From UBA1858 sp045105615 (GTDB taxonomy: Bacteria; Pseudomonadota; Gammaproteobacteria; UBA4575), in assembly GCA_045105615.1 (NCBI GenBank), contig JBGCDS010000008.1:1-64000 (forward strand): a stretch of 64,000 nt of DNA, given 5' to 3'. Both the position numbers and the translations under genes were made by a program. The notes under the pieces are model-generated. The model worked only from the letters and a program-made list of their open reading frames with translations. It searched no databases and was not told the origin of the DNA. The stretch's first letter is position 1; each line of letters starts with the position of its first letter. Shown piece by piece: positions 52,307 to 60,478 of the stretch.

Positions 52307-53404
52307 TTATTTAGATGCAGGAATGTCTGGAAAGTCAGTGCTGACATTGGCATTTTGACCGCGATGACGTATCGCATGATCGGCTAACACTAACGCCATC
52401 ATTGCTTCCGCTATTGGCACTGCACGGATCCCTACACATGGATCATGGCGCCCTGTGGTTACCACTTCTGTTTGCTTGCCCTGTTCGTCAACCGACTCAC
52501 CTGGCACACGAATACTAGACGTCGGCTTTAATGCAATTGAAGCAATTACATCTTGGCCAGAGCTAATTCCACCCAAGGTGCCGCCAGAATTATTCGACAA
52601 AAAGCCACCTGGCTGAATGTTATCGCGATGTTCGCTGCCGCGCTGAGTCACACAGTCGAAGCCTGAGCCAATCTCAACGGCTTTCACAGCGTTAATAGAC
52701 ATCAAAGCCTTAGCAACATCTGCATCTAAACGATCAAAGATAGGCTCGCCCCAGCCTACCGGCACACCACTGGCCTGCACCATTAAACGTGCACCGATGG
52801 AATCACCATCGCGGCGCAATTGATCTAACAATGTTTCTAATTTAGGTACTTGCGTATCATCGCCGAAGAAGAATGGATTGTTTTCCACTGCATCCCAATT
52901 CATATTCTGCACACGAATATCACCAATCTGTGTCACACAGGCATGTATCTCAGTATTGTAATCACGCAATAAAAATTGTTTCGCTATCGCACCTGCTGCT
53001 ACGCGCATCGCTGTTTCTCTAGCAGAAGACCGGCCACCGCCTCGATAGTCTCGAACCCCATACTTTTTAAAATAAGTATAATCTGCATGACCTGGTCTAA
53101 AACGCTGGGCAATATTGGAATAATCTTTGGAACGTTGATCTTCATTACGAATTATTAGCCCAATTGGCGTACCGGTAGTTACACCTTCAAACACACCTGA
53201 TAATATTTCAACGCGATCAGATTCGCGTCGCTGAGTGGTGAATTTGGACTGGCCTGGTTTCCGACGATCTAAATCTGGTTGCAAGTGTTCTTCTGTTAAC
53301 GGAATACCGGGAGGACAGCCATCAACAATGGCACCAATTGCAGGTCCATGACTTTCTCCAAAGGAGGTCACACAAAATAAAGTTCCAAAGGTATTACCGG
53401 ACAT
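52307..53404 (-). CDS. aroC: chorismate synthase
   Basis: The 365-residue FMN-dependent enzyme has TSFGESHGPAIG, the RPGHADYTY and YRGGGRSSARET signatures, QRGSEHRDN and RHDPCVGIRAVP. It converts EPSP to chorismate, the precursor of tryptophan made by the trp genes in this window. It lies 5 bp downstream of prmB, a conserved prmB-aroC pair. Confidence 0.97.
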   Translation of the reverse strand: MSGNTFGTLFCVTSFGESHGPAIGAIVDGCPPGIPLTEEHLQPDLDRRKPGQSKFTTQRRESDRVEILSGVFEGVTTGTPIGLIIRNEDQRSKDYSNIAQRFRPGHADYTYFKKYGVRDYRGGGRSSARETAMRVAAGAIAKQFLLRDYNTEIHACVTQIGDIRVQNMNWDAVENNPFFFGDDTQVPKLETLLDQLRRDGDSIGARLMVQASGVPVGWGEPIFDRLDADVAKALMSINAVKAVEIGSGFDCVTQRGSEHRDNIQPGGFLSNNSGGTLGGISSGQDVIASIALKPTSSIRVPGESVDEQGKQTEVVTTGRHDPCVGIRAVPIAEAMMALVLADHAIRHRGQNANVSTDFPDIPASK

Positions 53405-53409
53405 TTAAT

Positions 53410-54330
53410 TTACTCAATAGAATTCGTTTCAACAATTTGCTTACATTCTTCATTGGTCAGCACACATATTCCTTCACCACCATGCTCCAACTCATGCCAC
53501 ATGAAATCATAATGTGGAAACTGCGACTGCAACATCTGTGCAGACTGACCCACTTCCAGGACCAAAATACCTCTTGGCTCAAGGAACTGACTTGCGCCTA
53601 AGATAATTCGCTTGGCAATATCAAGTCCGTCTTCACCAGCAAATAAAGCATGTGCGGGTTCATGGGAAAATTCACTAGGCAAATCTGATTGCTCTGACAC
53701 AGGAACATACGGCGGATTAGCGGTAATAATATCATATTGATGGCCTGGAAGTTGCTCGTAGACATCTGAAAGTACAGCATTTATGCGCGATTCAAGCCCG
53801 TGGAAGACAATATTCTTGTTCGCTACCTGTAATGCTTCGGGATCTATATCGCTGACATCGACCTGTGAATGCTCAAATTCTAATGCCGCCAGTATCCCCA
53901 AACAACCACTGCCAGTACATAAATCTAGAATCCTCCGCGCTGAATGCTTGCCTGACCACCAGGGAAAGAATCGATCCTCAATCATTTCAGCAATGGGTGA
54001 ACGCGGGATTAGCACATGCTCGTTGACAAAAAATTTCATTCCGGAGAGCAGGGTTTCCCCCAGCAAATAGGCTAGTGGAATGCGAACAAAGATGCGTTGA
54101 TGCAAAAAATCTTGTAATCGATCAACCTCAACCTGATTAAGCGACTGGGTTGCTTCCTGCTCACCAAAATCGGGTGGTAATCCCGCTACAAAACTGACAA
54201 GATACGCGGCCTCATCTATTGAGGTTTGTATTCCGTGGCCGTAATTTAACGGGTACTTTTGCAGAAGATCCGCAATTTCACGCACCCCTTCTGCCACGTT
54301 ATTACAAGCCAGAGTTATAGAATTTTCCAT
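53410..54330 (-). CDS. prmB: 50S ribosomal protein L3 N5-glutamine methyltransferase
   Basis: The 306-residue methyltransferase has the SAM motif DLCTGSGCLG (136-145) and the NPPY catalytic motif (205-208), plus a helical N-terminal domain with PLAYLLGE and HVLIPRSPIAEMI. The SP in place of RPE fits PrmB rather than PrmC. It methylates a glutamine of ribosomal protein L3. It is divergent from the SCO1-like gene across 71 bp. Confidence 0.95.
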   Translation of the reverse strand: MENSITLACNNVAEGVREIADLLQKYPLNYGHGIQTSIDEAAYLVSFVAGLPPDFGEQEATQSLNQVEVDRLQDFLHQRIFVRIPLAYLLGETLLSGMKFFVNEHVLIPRSPIAEMIEDRFFPWWSGKHSARRILDLCTGSGCLGILAALEFEHSQVDVSDIDPEALQVANKNIVFHGLESRINAVLSDVYEQLPGHQYDIITANPPYVPVSEQSDLPSEFSHEPAHALFAGEDGLDIAKRIILGASQFLEPRGILVLEVGQSAQMLQSQFPHYDFMWHELEHGGEGICVLTNEECKQIVETNSIE

Positions 54331-54401
54331 GTTCAGTGATTGATCAGATTTAATTTGAATTATTCAAGTCCGCAAACTTTAGACTGACAAAGATATTAAC
54401 T

Positions 54402-55046
54402 ATGAACGCGATCAACAAAGCAATCTTAATTATCTTAGCAATAGTCATATCAATTAGCTTGGGTATTTATGCGTCTGGTAAAAAATTCGTGTTTGGCGAC
54501 ATTCACCAGCAGCTCACACAGGCAACCTATTTATACGACCAGCAAAAAGCCATCGCTGACTTCACTCTCATTGATCACCACAATAACACTTTCACACCAG
54601 ACAGCATTAAAGGCGCCTGGACTTTCTGGTTTTTTGGTTTCACTCATTGTCCAGACATATGCCCAATCACATTAGGCACTTTAAGCGCTTCTGTCAGCAA
54701 GTTGAAATCAACACATAATATAGACGACGATATAAAAATTATTTTCGTATCCGTTGATCCGCAACGAGATGAAATCACCAAGTTAAAAGCCTATACAAGT
54801 GCATTTAGTCAACATGCTATAGGAGTCACTGCGGCTGAAGAAAAACTAGCACCATTCCTAAAGAATATGGGCATCATCGCTGTCAAACAATCGCCTAAAG
54901 CCGAATCATCAGACTACTTAGTTGACCATAGCAGTTCGGTTTTCTTAATTGCCCCCGACACAGGTATCAGCGCTGTTTTTGGCGCGCCACATAATGCTGA
55001 GGATATTACTCAGGACTTCTTAACTATTCATAAATTTTATCGCTAA
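54402..55046 (+). CDS. SCO1/SenC/PrrC family protein
   Basis: The 214-residue thioredoxin-fold protein is membrane-anchored by one N-terminal TM (about 6-25). Copper ligands are Cys83 and Cys87 (HCPDICP) and His176 (LVDHSSSVFL). It delivers copper to the CuA site of cytochrome c oxidase or acts as a periplasmic thiol reductase. The TAA stop shares its last A with the ATG of psd, so the two are coupled. No cox genes lie nearby. Confidence 0.93.
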   Translation: MNAINKAILIILAIVISISLGIYASGKKFVFGDIHQQLTQATYLYDQQKAIADFTLIDHHNNTFTPDSIKGAWTFWFFGFTHCPDICPITLGTLSASVSKLKSTHNIDDDIKIIFVSVDPQRDEITKLKAYTSAFSQHAIGVTAAEEKLAPFLKNMGIIAVKQSPKAESSDYLVDHSSSVFLIAPDTGISAVFGAPHNAEDITQDFLTIHKFYR

Positions 55047-55918
55047 TGGAACCTGCACTTGCTACACGTTGGGAAAAGCTAAAAGGATTAGTTTTTCACT
55101 GCTTCCCGCACCATTTACTATCGCGCGCCACTTTTTGGCTGACACGCCAACAACTACCCTTTGTAGAAACACTAATTAAACTTTTTATTAGCGCATTCAA
55201 AGTTGACATGAAAGATGCTGTGATTGAAGACGTTTCAAAGTACTCTACGTTTAATGAATTTTTCACACGCACATTAAAACCCGGCACTCGCCCAATTGAT
55301 GACAACGCCGCATCTATTGTGTCTCCCTGTGACGGCAAGATCAGTATGTTTGGCGATATTAATCAGCACACGCTACTGCAAGCCAAAAACAAAACATTCA
55401 CACTGAATGAATTTTTAACACCCAACTGCAAACATTTAGATGAATTTATTGGCGGCAGCTTTTATACCATCTATCTATCCCCACGTGATTATCATCGCGT
55501 ACATACAGCCTATGCTGGACATTTACTAGAAATGATTTACGTGCCTGGCAGATTATTCAGTGTGGCGCCTTATGCGCCCAAGACAATTGATAAACTATAT
55601 GCGCGCAACGAAAGGGTTGCCTCTATCTTTAAAATTGATGGCGGCTATATGGCGATTACGATGGTAGGCGCTGTTAACGTTGCTGCAATTGAAATGACAT
55701 GGGAAGGATTAGTTACACCACCCCATTTAAATACTGTCGTACATTATGATTATGAAGATCGATCAATCGACTTAACTAAAGGAGAACAGATAGGCACATT
55801 CAATATGGGCTCCACAGTTGTCATGATGTTTTCCAAAAACTATGCACAAGCATTACAACAATTAAGCATCGATCAGCCTATCAAAATGGGTGAAACGTTG
55901 GCTAAACGCAATGATTAA
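55046..55918 (+). CDS. psd: phosphatidylserine decarboxylase proenzyme
   Basis: The 290-residue proenzyme has SPCDGKISMFG, SPRDYHRVHTAYAG with the catalytic Asp-His, VGAVNVAAIE and the self-cleavage motif MGST (Gly255-Ser256) where LGST is common. Ser256 becomes the pyruvoyl group. It makes phosphatidylethanolamine at the inner membrane. Its stop overlaps the convergent epmA stop in a TTAA palindrome. Confidence 0.96.
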   Translation: MEPALATRWEKLKGLVFHCFPHHLLSRATFWLTRQQLPFVETLIKLFISAFKVDMKDAVIEDVSKYSTFNEFFTRTLKPGTRPIDDNAASIVSPCDGKISMFGDINQHTLLQAKNKTFTLNEFLTPNCKHLDEFIGGSFYTIYLSPRDYHRVHTAYAGHLLEMIYVPGRLFSVAPYAPKTIDKLYARNERVASIFKIDGGYMAITMVGAVNVAAIEMTWEGLVTPPHLNTVVHYDYEDRSIDLTKGEQIGTFNMGSTVVMMFSKNYAQALQQLSIDQPIKMGETLAKRND

Positions 55919-56874
55919 GCATTATTCCAATCGAAGCTAATCACCTCGGATAACGAAGACGCACTTACCGCCAGCATCACCACACGATCAAACCCAACTG
56001 CTACTCCCGCGCATTCAGGAAGCCCATATCGTTGCGCATCTATTAAGCGCTGATCAACTTCAACCTCTATAGAGTTATTCTGTTTTCTAATACTCTGATC
56101 ATTCATAAAACGATTTAATTGCTGCTCAGCGTCTAGCAATTCAACATAGCCATTGGCCAGCTCTATTCCCTGATAAAAAATTTCAAATCTTTCTGCAACA
56201 GAAATGTCCTCATCATTTAATTTAGACAATACTGCCTGCGCCGCAGGGTAATGATATACCACTGTAATAGACTCCTCACACATAGCAGGCTCAACCTTAT
56301 GCGAAAACAAAAAATCGACACACTGCTGTAAAGAAACATCACTTTGTAACACCAAGCCACTCTCTACCGCTAAATCTTTAATCGCATTTTCAGTTAACAA
56401 ATCCAGCGTCACGCCTAAGGCCTTTTCAGTCAAATCACGATAACTAATATAATCAATATCTATTGGCTTATTATTTTTTACCAGCAAAGTGACAATAAGG
56501 TCGACTGTCTCTTGCATTATCTGTTTCAAACTATATTCATGTCGATACCATTCGATCATCGTGAATTCTGGATTATGCCTTGCGCCATGTTCACCCATAC
56601 GAAACGATTTACATATTTGGAAAATATCAGGGGCACCATCCGCAAGTAATCGCTTCATGGCATATTCAGGAGAGGTCTGTAAATATTTTTGAGCATCACC
56701 AACAGGAAAGCTGAATGACTCTATATTTGGCTCAGTGACTGTATGCGAACAGGCTAGGGGTGTTTCCACCTCAAGCACGTCACGTTGCGAAAAAAAGTGA
56801 CGTGCCAGATTTAGCAATTCGGCTCGTCGCGCCAGATTATGAAAACTGGCTGTGGGACGCCAATCAGACATCAC
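55915..56874 (-). CDS. epmA: EF-P--(R)-beta-lysine ligase EpmA
   Basis: The 319-residue protein is a truncated class II lysyl-tRNA synthetase paralogue without an anticodon-binding domain: VETPLACSHTVTEPNI, LQTSPEYAMKRLLADG, ICKSFRMGEHGARHNPEFTMIEWY (in parts), ELANGYVELLD and GVAVGFDRVVML. It ligates beta-lysine to EF-P Lys34. It is 18 bp downstream of efp, the target gene. Confidence 0.96.
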   Translation of the reverse strand: MMSDWRPTASFHNLARRAELLNLARHFFSQRDVLEVETPLACSHTVTEPNIESFSFPVGDAQKYLQTSPEYAMKRLLADGAPDIFQICKSFRMGEHGARHNPEFTMIEWYRHEYSLKQIMQETVDLIVTLLVKNNKPIDIDYISYRDLTEKALGVTLDLLTENAIKDLAVESGLVLQSDVSLQQCVDFLFSHKVEPAMCEESITVVYHYPAAQAVLSKLNDEDISVAERFEIFYQGIELANGYVELLDAEQQLNRFMNDQSIRKQNNSIEVEVDQRLIDAQRYGLPECAGVAVGFDRVVMLAVSASSLSEVISFDWNNA

Positions 56875-56892
56875 TTTTATCTAGATAATAAA

Positions 56893-57465
56893 TTAGCTAT
56901 CTTTTACTCGAGACACGTATTCACCAGTACGTGTATCTATTTTGATCACTTCGCCTTCCTCAACAAATAACGGTACTTTTACCGTCGCACCTGTTTCAAG
57001 CGTTGCCGGTTTTGTCGCTCCCTGTGCCGTATCTCCTTTGACACCAGGATCAGACTGAGTGATTTTCAATTCAACAAAATTAGGAGCACTCACTGATAAA
57101 GGCGCGCCATTGTACAATGTCACTTGGCAGATATCCTGATCTTTCAACCACTTAGAAGTATCTCCTACAGCGTTTTCATCGGCGGCATGCTGCTCAAATG
57201 TGCTTTGATCCATAAAGTGCCATTGTTCTCCATCGGTATATAAATATTGCATATCAACATCCATAACATCAGCGCCTTCGACACTATCTCCAGACTTAAA
57301 GGTACGATCTACCACGCGACCAGTTTTGAGATTACGGATTTTAACTCGACTAAAAGCCTGGCCTTTACCAGGTTTAACAAATTCATTTTCAACAATAGCG
57401 TGAGGATCGCCATCAAGCATGATTTTAAGACCTGACTTGAATTCGTTAGTACTGTAATTTGCCAT
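56893..57465 (-). CDS. efp: translation elongation factor P
   Basis: The 190-residue factor has the three-domain EF-P pattern and the modification loop FVKPGKGQAF with Lys34, the residue beta-lysylated by EpmA. It ends with VKVPLFVEEGEVIKIDTRTGEYVSRV (in parts). It relieves ribosome stalling at polyproline. Lys34 and both epm genes are present, so the beta-lysyl route applies. The divergent gap to epmB is only 32 bp. Confidence 0.98.
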   Translation of the reverse strand: MANYSTNEFKSGLKIMLDGDPHAIVENEFVKPGKGQAFSRVKIRNLKTGRVVDRTFKSGDSVEGADVMDVDMQYLYTDGEQWHFMDQSTFEQHAADENAVGDTSKWLKDQDICQVTLYNGAPLSVSAPNFVELKITQSDPGVKGDTAQGATKPATLETGATVKVPLFVEEGEVIKIDTRTGEYVSRVKDS

Positions 57466-57497
57466 AGAGATAATTTAGATAATTTAAAAGACCCAAC

Positions 57498-58490
57498 ATG
57501 ATACCGTGCAAGCAAACAGCAGAACATCCCCTACATTGGAAAAAATTATTCGCCAAATCCTATGTCGGCATTAAACAGATATCTAGAAATTTGCCGGATA
57601 ACTCGATAAGTGCAGACAAACTAGACAAAATTGATTCACTGTTCCCAATCCAAATATCCCAGCAATTCATCAATCAACACCCGCTCGGTGGACCAGTATT
57701 AAGACAGTATCTGCCCAGCACACTAGAGTTGCTAGACCCTCCGGGCTACACGCAGGACCCAGTTGGCGACCTCTCTGCAACAATACAACCAGGCGTAATC
57801 AAAAAATACAATCACAGAGTATTACTCATCACCAATAACACTTGCCCAATACATTGCCGTTATTGTTTTAGAAAAGATTTCCCCTATCCACAATCAAATC
57901 CCAATACCCACCAATTCAAACAAGCATTAGATTTTTGCCAACGAGACGAGTCTATTAACGAAATCATTCTTAGCGGCGGAGACCCACTTAGCCTGGAGGA
58001 TGAATCTCTCAATCATTTATTTAAGGCGATTGAAAAAATCCCCCATATTAAAACCATTCGCTTACATACAAAGTTTCCCTCTGTATTCCCACAACGCATC
58101 ACGGATAATTTAATTACTACACTTGAAGAATGCACGCTCAACAAGATATGCGTGTTTCACATTAATCATGCAGATGAAATCACCCAAGAATTTTGTGATG
58201 CAGTGCAAAAAATCAAACAAACAAACACCACCACACTCAACCAATCGGTACTACTAAAAAATGTAAATGATAATGCAGATACACTGATTGATTTATCCAA
58301 CAAGCTATTTGCTTCAGGGATACTTCCCTATTACTTACACAAGTTGGACCCTGCCAAAGGAACACATCATTTCAAGGTTTCGGATACTCAAGCAGCAAAT
58401 CTCCACCAACAAATGAAAAACAACCTACCAGGCTATTTAGTCCCCAGGCTTGCTCAGGAAATACCTGGTGAAAGCAGCAAATCTTACTGA
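57498..58490 (+). CDS. epmB: EF-P beta-lysylation protein EpmB (lysine 2,3-aminomutase-like)
   Basis: The 330-residue radical-SAM protein has the cluster motif CPIHCRYCFRKDFPY (CxxxCxxC), IILSGGDPLSLEDE, HINHADEI, LNQSVLLKNVNDNA and YYLHKLDPAKGTHHF. It isomerises alpha-lysine to (R)-beta-lysine for EpmA. It is divergent from efp; with only 32 bp between start codons the promoters must overlap the genes or each other. A 107-bp gap follows with no convincing terminator. Confidence 0.95.
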   Translation: MIPCKQTAEHPLHWKKLFAKSYVGIKQISRNLPDNSISADKLDKIDSLFPIQISQQFINQHPLGGPVLRQYLPSTLELLDPPGYTQDPVGDLSATIQPGVIKKYNHRVLLITNNTCPIHCRYCFRKDFPYPQSNPNTHQFKQALDFCQRDESINEIILSGGDPLSLEDESLNHLFKAIEKIPHIKTIRLHTKFPSVFPQRITDNLITTLEECTLNKICVFHINHADEITQEFCDAVQKIKQTNTTTLNQSVLLKNVNDNADTLIDLSNKLFASGILPYYLHKLDPAKGTHHFKVSDTQAANLHQQMKNNLPGYLVPRLAQEIPGESSKSY

Positions 58491-58597
58491 CATCTCTAAC
58501 CTATTAGTTGTTAGTCGTTTTATTTAAATTTTCAGGTTGATAAGGCAATCACAAACTACAAATTGGATAACAATTACACTAATTCGCGTCAATTAGG

Positions 58598-60445
58598 ATG
58601 GACGGAGCGCTACTGCCGACAGATAGGCGACTAGTTAGCCGCTTTTTATTGGCACAAGTTTTAGAATCTAAAGTTGAAAATTTAAACAAGCAGGGAATTA
58701 TTTCGATGTTATTGGATATGCAAATCTATATGCCCACACAAGATCCGTTGGCACAGCCGGATATTGCATTTACCCCGCGTCAAGTTAAGAAATGGATCAA
58801 GGAGCTACCCATGATCAACCTTGACACCGCAAGCAAACAAACCTTTCAGTTAATCGCTGCAAGCAATCGACAATCATACCCGGTTAAACAAAGATTTTCT
58901 TCAATCGAATTATTGCTACCGCTATCAAAAACTTTTCTTGACCATCATCGCAGATACTTAGCTTGTCAAACATTTCCGCTATCACCAAGTGCTACTGAAA
59001 TGTTTCAACTACAACAGAGCATGAATGCTGAGCTTGCCATCGCATTCAAAATCATCATATCGGAAGTAGTTCAGGGAGATGCAAAACTAGATCAGAAGAA
59101 ATTACTTCACTGCATATACAATGCTATTTCACACCTTCAACACCAGTATGTTGCAAGCCTACTCATGTACCAAGAAATACCTAGCAGCCTGTGGCACGAC
59201 ATATGCCAACTATACAGAGTAGCAGAACACTACGGCCTACATACTGCATTAGTCAGCAAGCAAGGCACAAAAGAAAAAACTACGATCATCAATATATTTA
59301 AGCATCTCTGCGCGCTGACATTAATCTCATTTAATCAGTTGCGCCAAGGCGAAGCTGACAAAGTAAACAAGTTCCTTGAAATGCACCATGAACTAATCGA
59401 TATCACGCCGAACACAGATACTTTAAGCGGCGAATATATTTATATTGCCAATCTTGCTACTGGCAAACACCCTACCTATTACGTTCCAAGAGAAATGCCT
59501 ATTTCCACTGAGAATCGCTTTATAGGTTACTCAGCTTTAGTTAGCAAACTTGCAGAATCAACCAAGAAGTTCGCACAAAGCACTTCTTATTATCTACAAT
59601 CAAATGAAGAACTAGATCCAGAGCTAGCTGGCCGCTTAATCACTATGATTGGCAACCCCAGTCAACGCCACAAGAAGAGAATTAAAAGCGATCAAGTCGT
59701 GCGTGCAATTATCGGCTTAACGCGCATAGTTGAAACGATGAATCCCAAACTGGAAGAAACTGCCGATTATGCAGATCAAAGTTCATTTGTGGTCAATAGT
59801 CTTTCCTTATTGCCAGTTGAAGAAACAATTAATTCAAGATCGCCTAAAACATTGAGTCAAGCTTCTGCTGGCGAGACATTAAGCGATGTATGGAATCCCT
59901 TTGCTGTTCAAACAGGCGCAAAAAATGCCGCCGACACGAGCCAACAAGATCAAGAAAAATACTCCGGCATTGTTGCTTCGCTAGATAAGTGGCAAGTAGA
60001 AAACTTCAATGCTGGAGGCTTCTGTCTACACTACAAAGCAGACGGTATATGCACTACTCGCGTAGGAGAAATTATTGCTATACGCGATGAGAATATAAGT
60101 CGCGAATCCTTACAGTGGCGCGTTGGAATCATCAGATGGATGCAAGGCTTACCAAACAAAGAACATAAGGTAGGTGTAGAACTTTTTGGTGCTGAGTGTG
60201 CATGTGTCACTGCATATAACAAAAATAACTCTCATTTAGAATACCAAGGATTACTACTTAAAAGAATTTTTGAAAATAGTAAAAGCTATAGTTTGCTACT
60301 GCCCACAAATTCAAATTTAGACTCTCGTGAAATCAGCATCAAGGGCTCCAACAGTGAACGTACCGTGATGCTAGGAAGAACATTAGAAAAGACTAGCTGT
60401 TTCTCTCACATTGAAGTGGTAAAGATATTCAGCAAAGAGCAATGA
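58598..60445 (+). CDS. large protein with C-terminal PilZ-like domain, FimX-adjacent (PA4958-type)
   Basis: The 615-residue frame starts at ATG 58598; ATG 58706 (residue 37) has a better SD (AGGGA) and may be the real start, giving about 579 residues. The N-terminal 400 residues are helical (TPRQVKKWIKELPMINL, then many amphipathic helices). A disordered stretch follows (about 400-465). The C-terminal part (WQVENFNAGGFCLHYKAD, VGEIIAIRD, WRVGIIRWMQGLPNKEHKVGVELFG, in parts) is PilZ-like, though I see no clean RxxxR motif. I recall a homologue upstream of fimX in Pseudomonas. A role with FimX in c-di-GMP-linked pilus control is inference. Confidence 0.72.
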   Translation: MDGALLPTDRRLVSRFLLAQVLESKVENLNKQGIISMLLDMQIYMPTQDPLAQPDIAFTPRQVKKWIKELPMINLDTASKQTFQLIAASNRQSYPVKQRFSSIELLLPLSKTFLDHHRRYLACQTFPLSPSATEMFQLQQSMNAELAIAFKIIISEVVQGDAKLDQKKLLHCIYNAISHLQHQYVASLLMYQEIPSSLWHDICQLYRVAEHYGLHTALVSKQGTKEKTTIINIFKHLCALTLISFNQLRQGEADKVNKFLEMHHELIDITPNTDTLSGEYIYIANLATGKHPTYYVPREMPISTENRFIGYSALVSKLAESTKKFAQSTSYYLQSNEELDPELAGRLITMIGNPSQRHKKRIKSDQVVRAIIGLTRIVETMNPKLEETADYADQSSFVVNSLSLLPVEETINSRSPKTLSQASAGETLSDVWNPFAVQTGAKNAADTSQQDQEKYSGIVASLDKWQVENFNAGGFCLHYKADGICTTRVGEIIAIRDENISRESLQWRVGIIRWMQGLPNKEHKVGVELFGAECACVTAYNKNNSHLEYQGLLLKRIFENSKSYSLLLPTNSNLDSREISIKGSNSERTVMLGRTLEKTSCFSHIEVVKIFSKEQ

Positions 60446-60478
60446 CAGATTTACTGAAGGGAATCAGGCACTAAGCAC

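Noticed and set aside
28491..58597. Hairpin CTAAC/GTTAG after epmB (about 58497-58515) as a terminator
   Set aside because: The stem is only 5 bp with a 9-nt loop; the T-rich stretch that follows is irregular.
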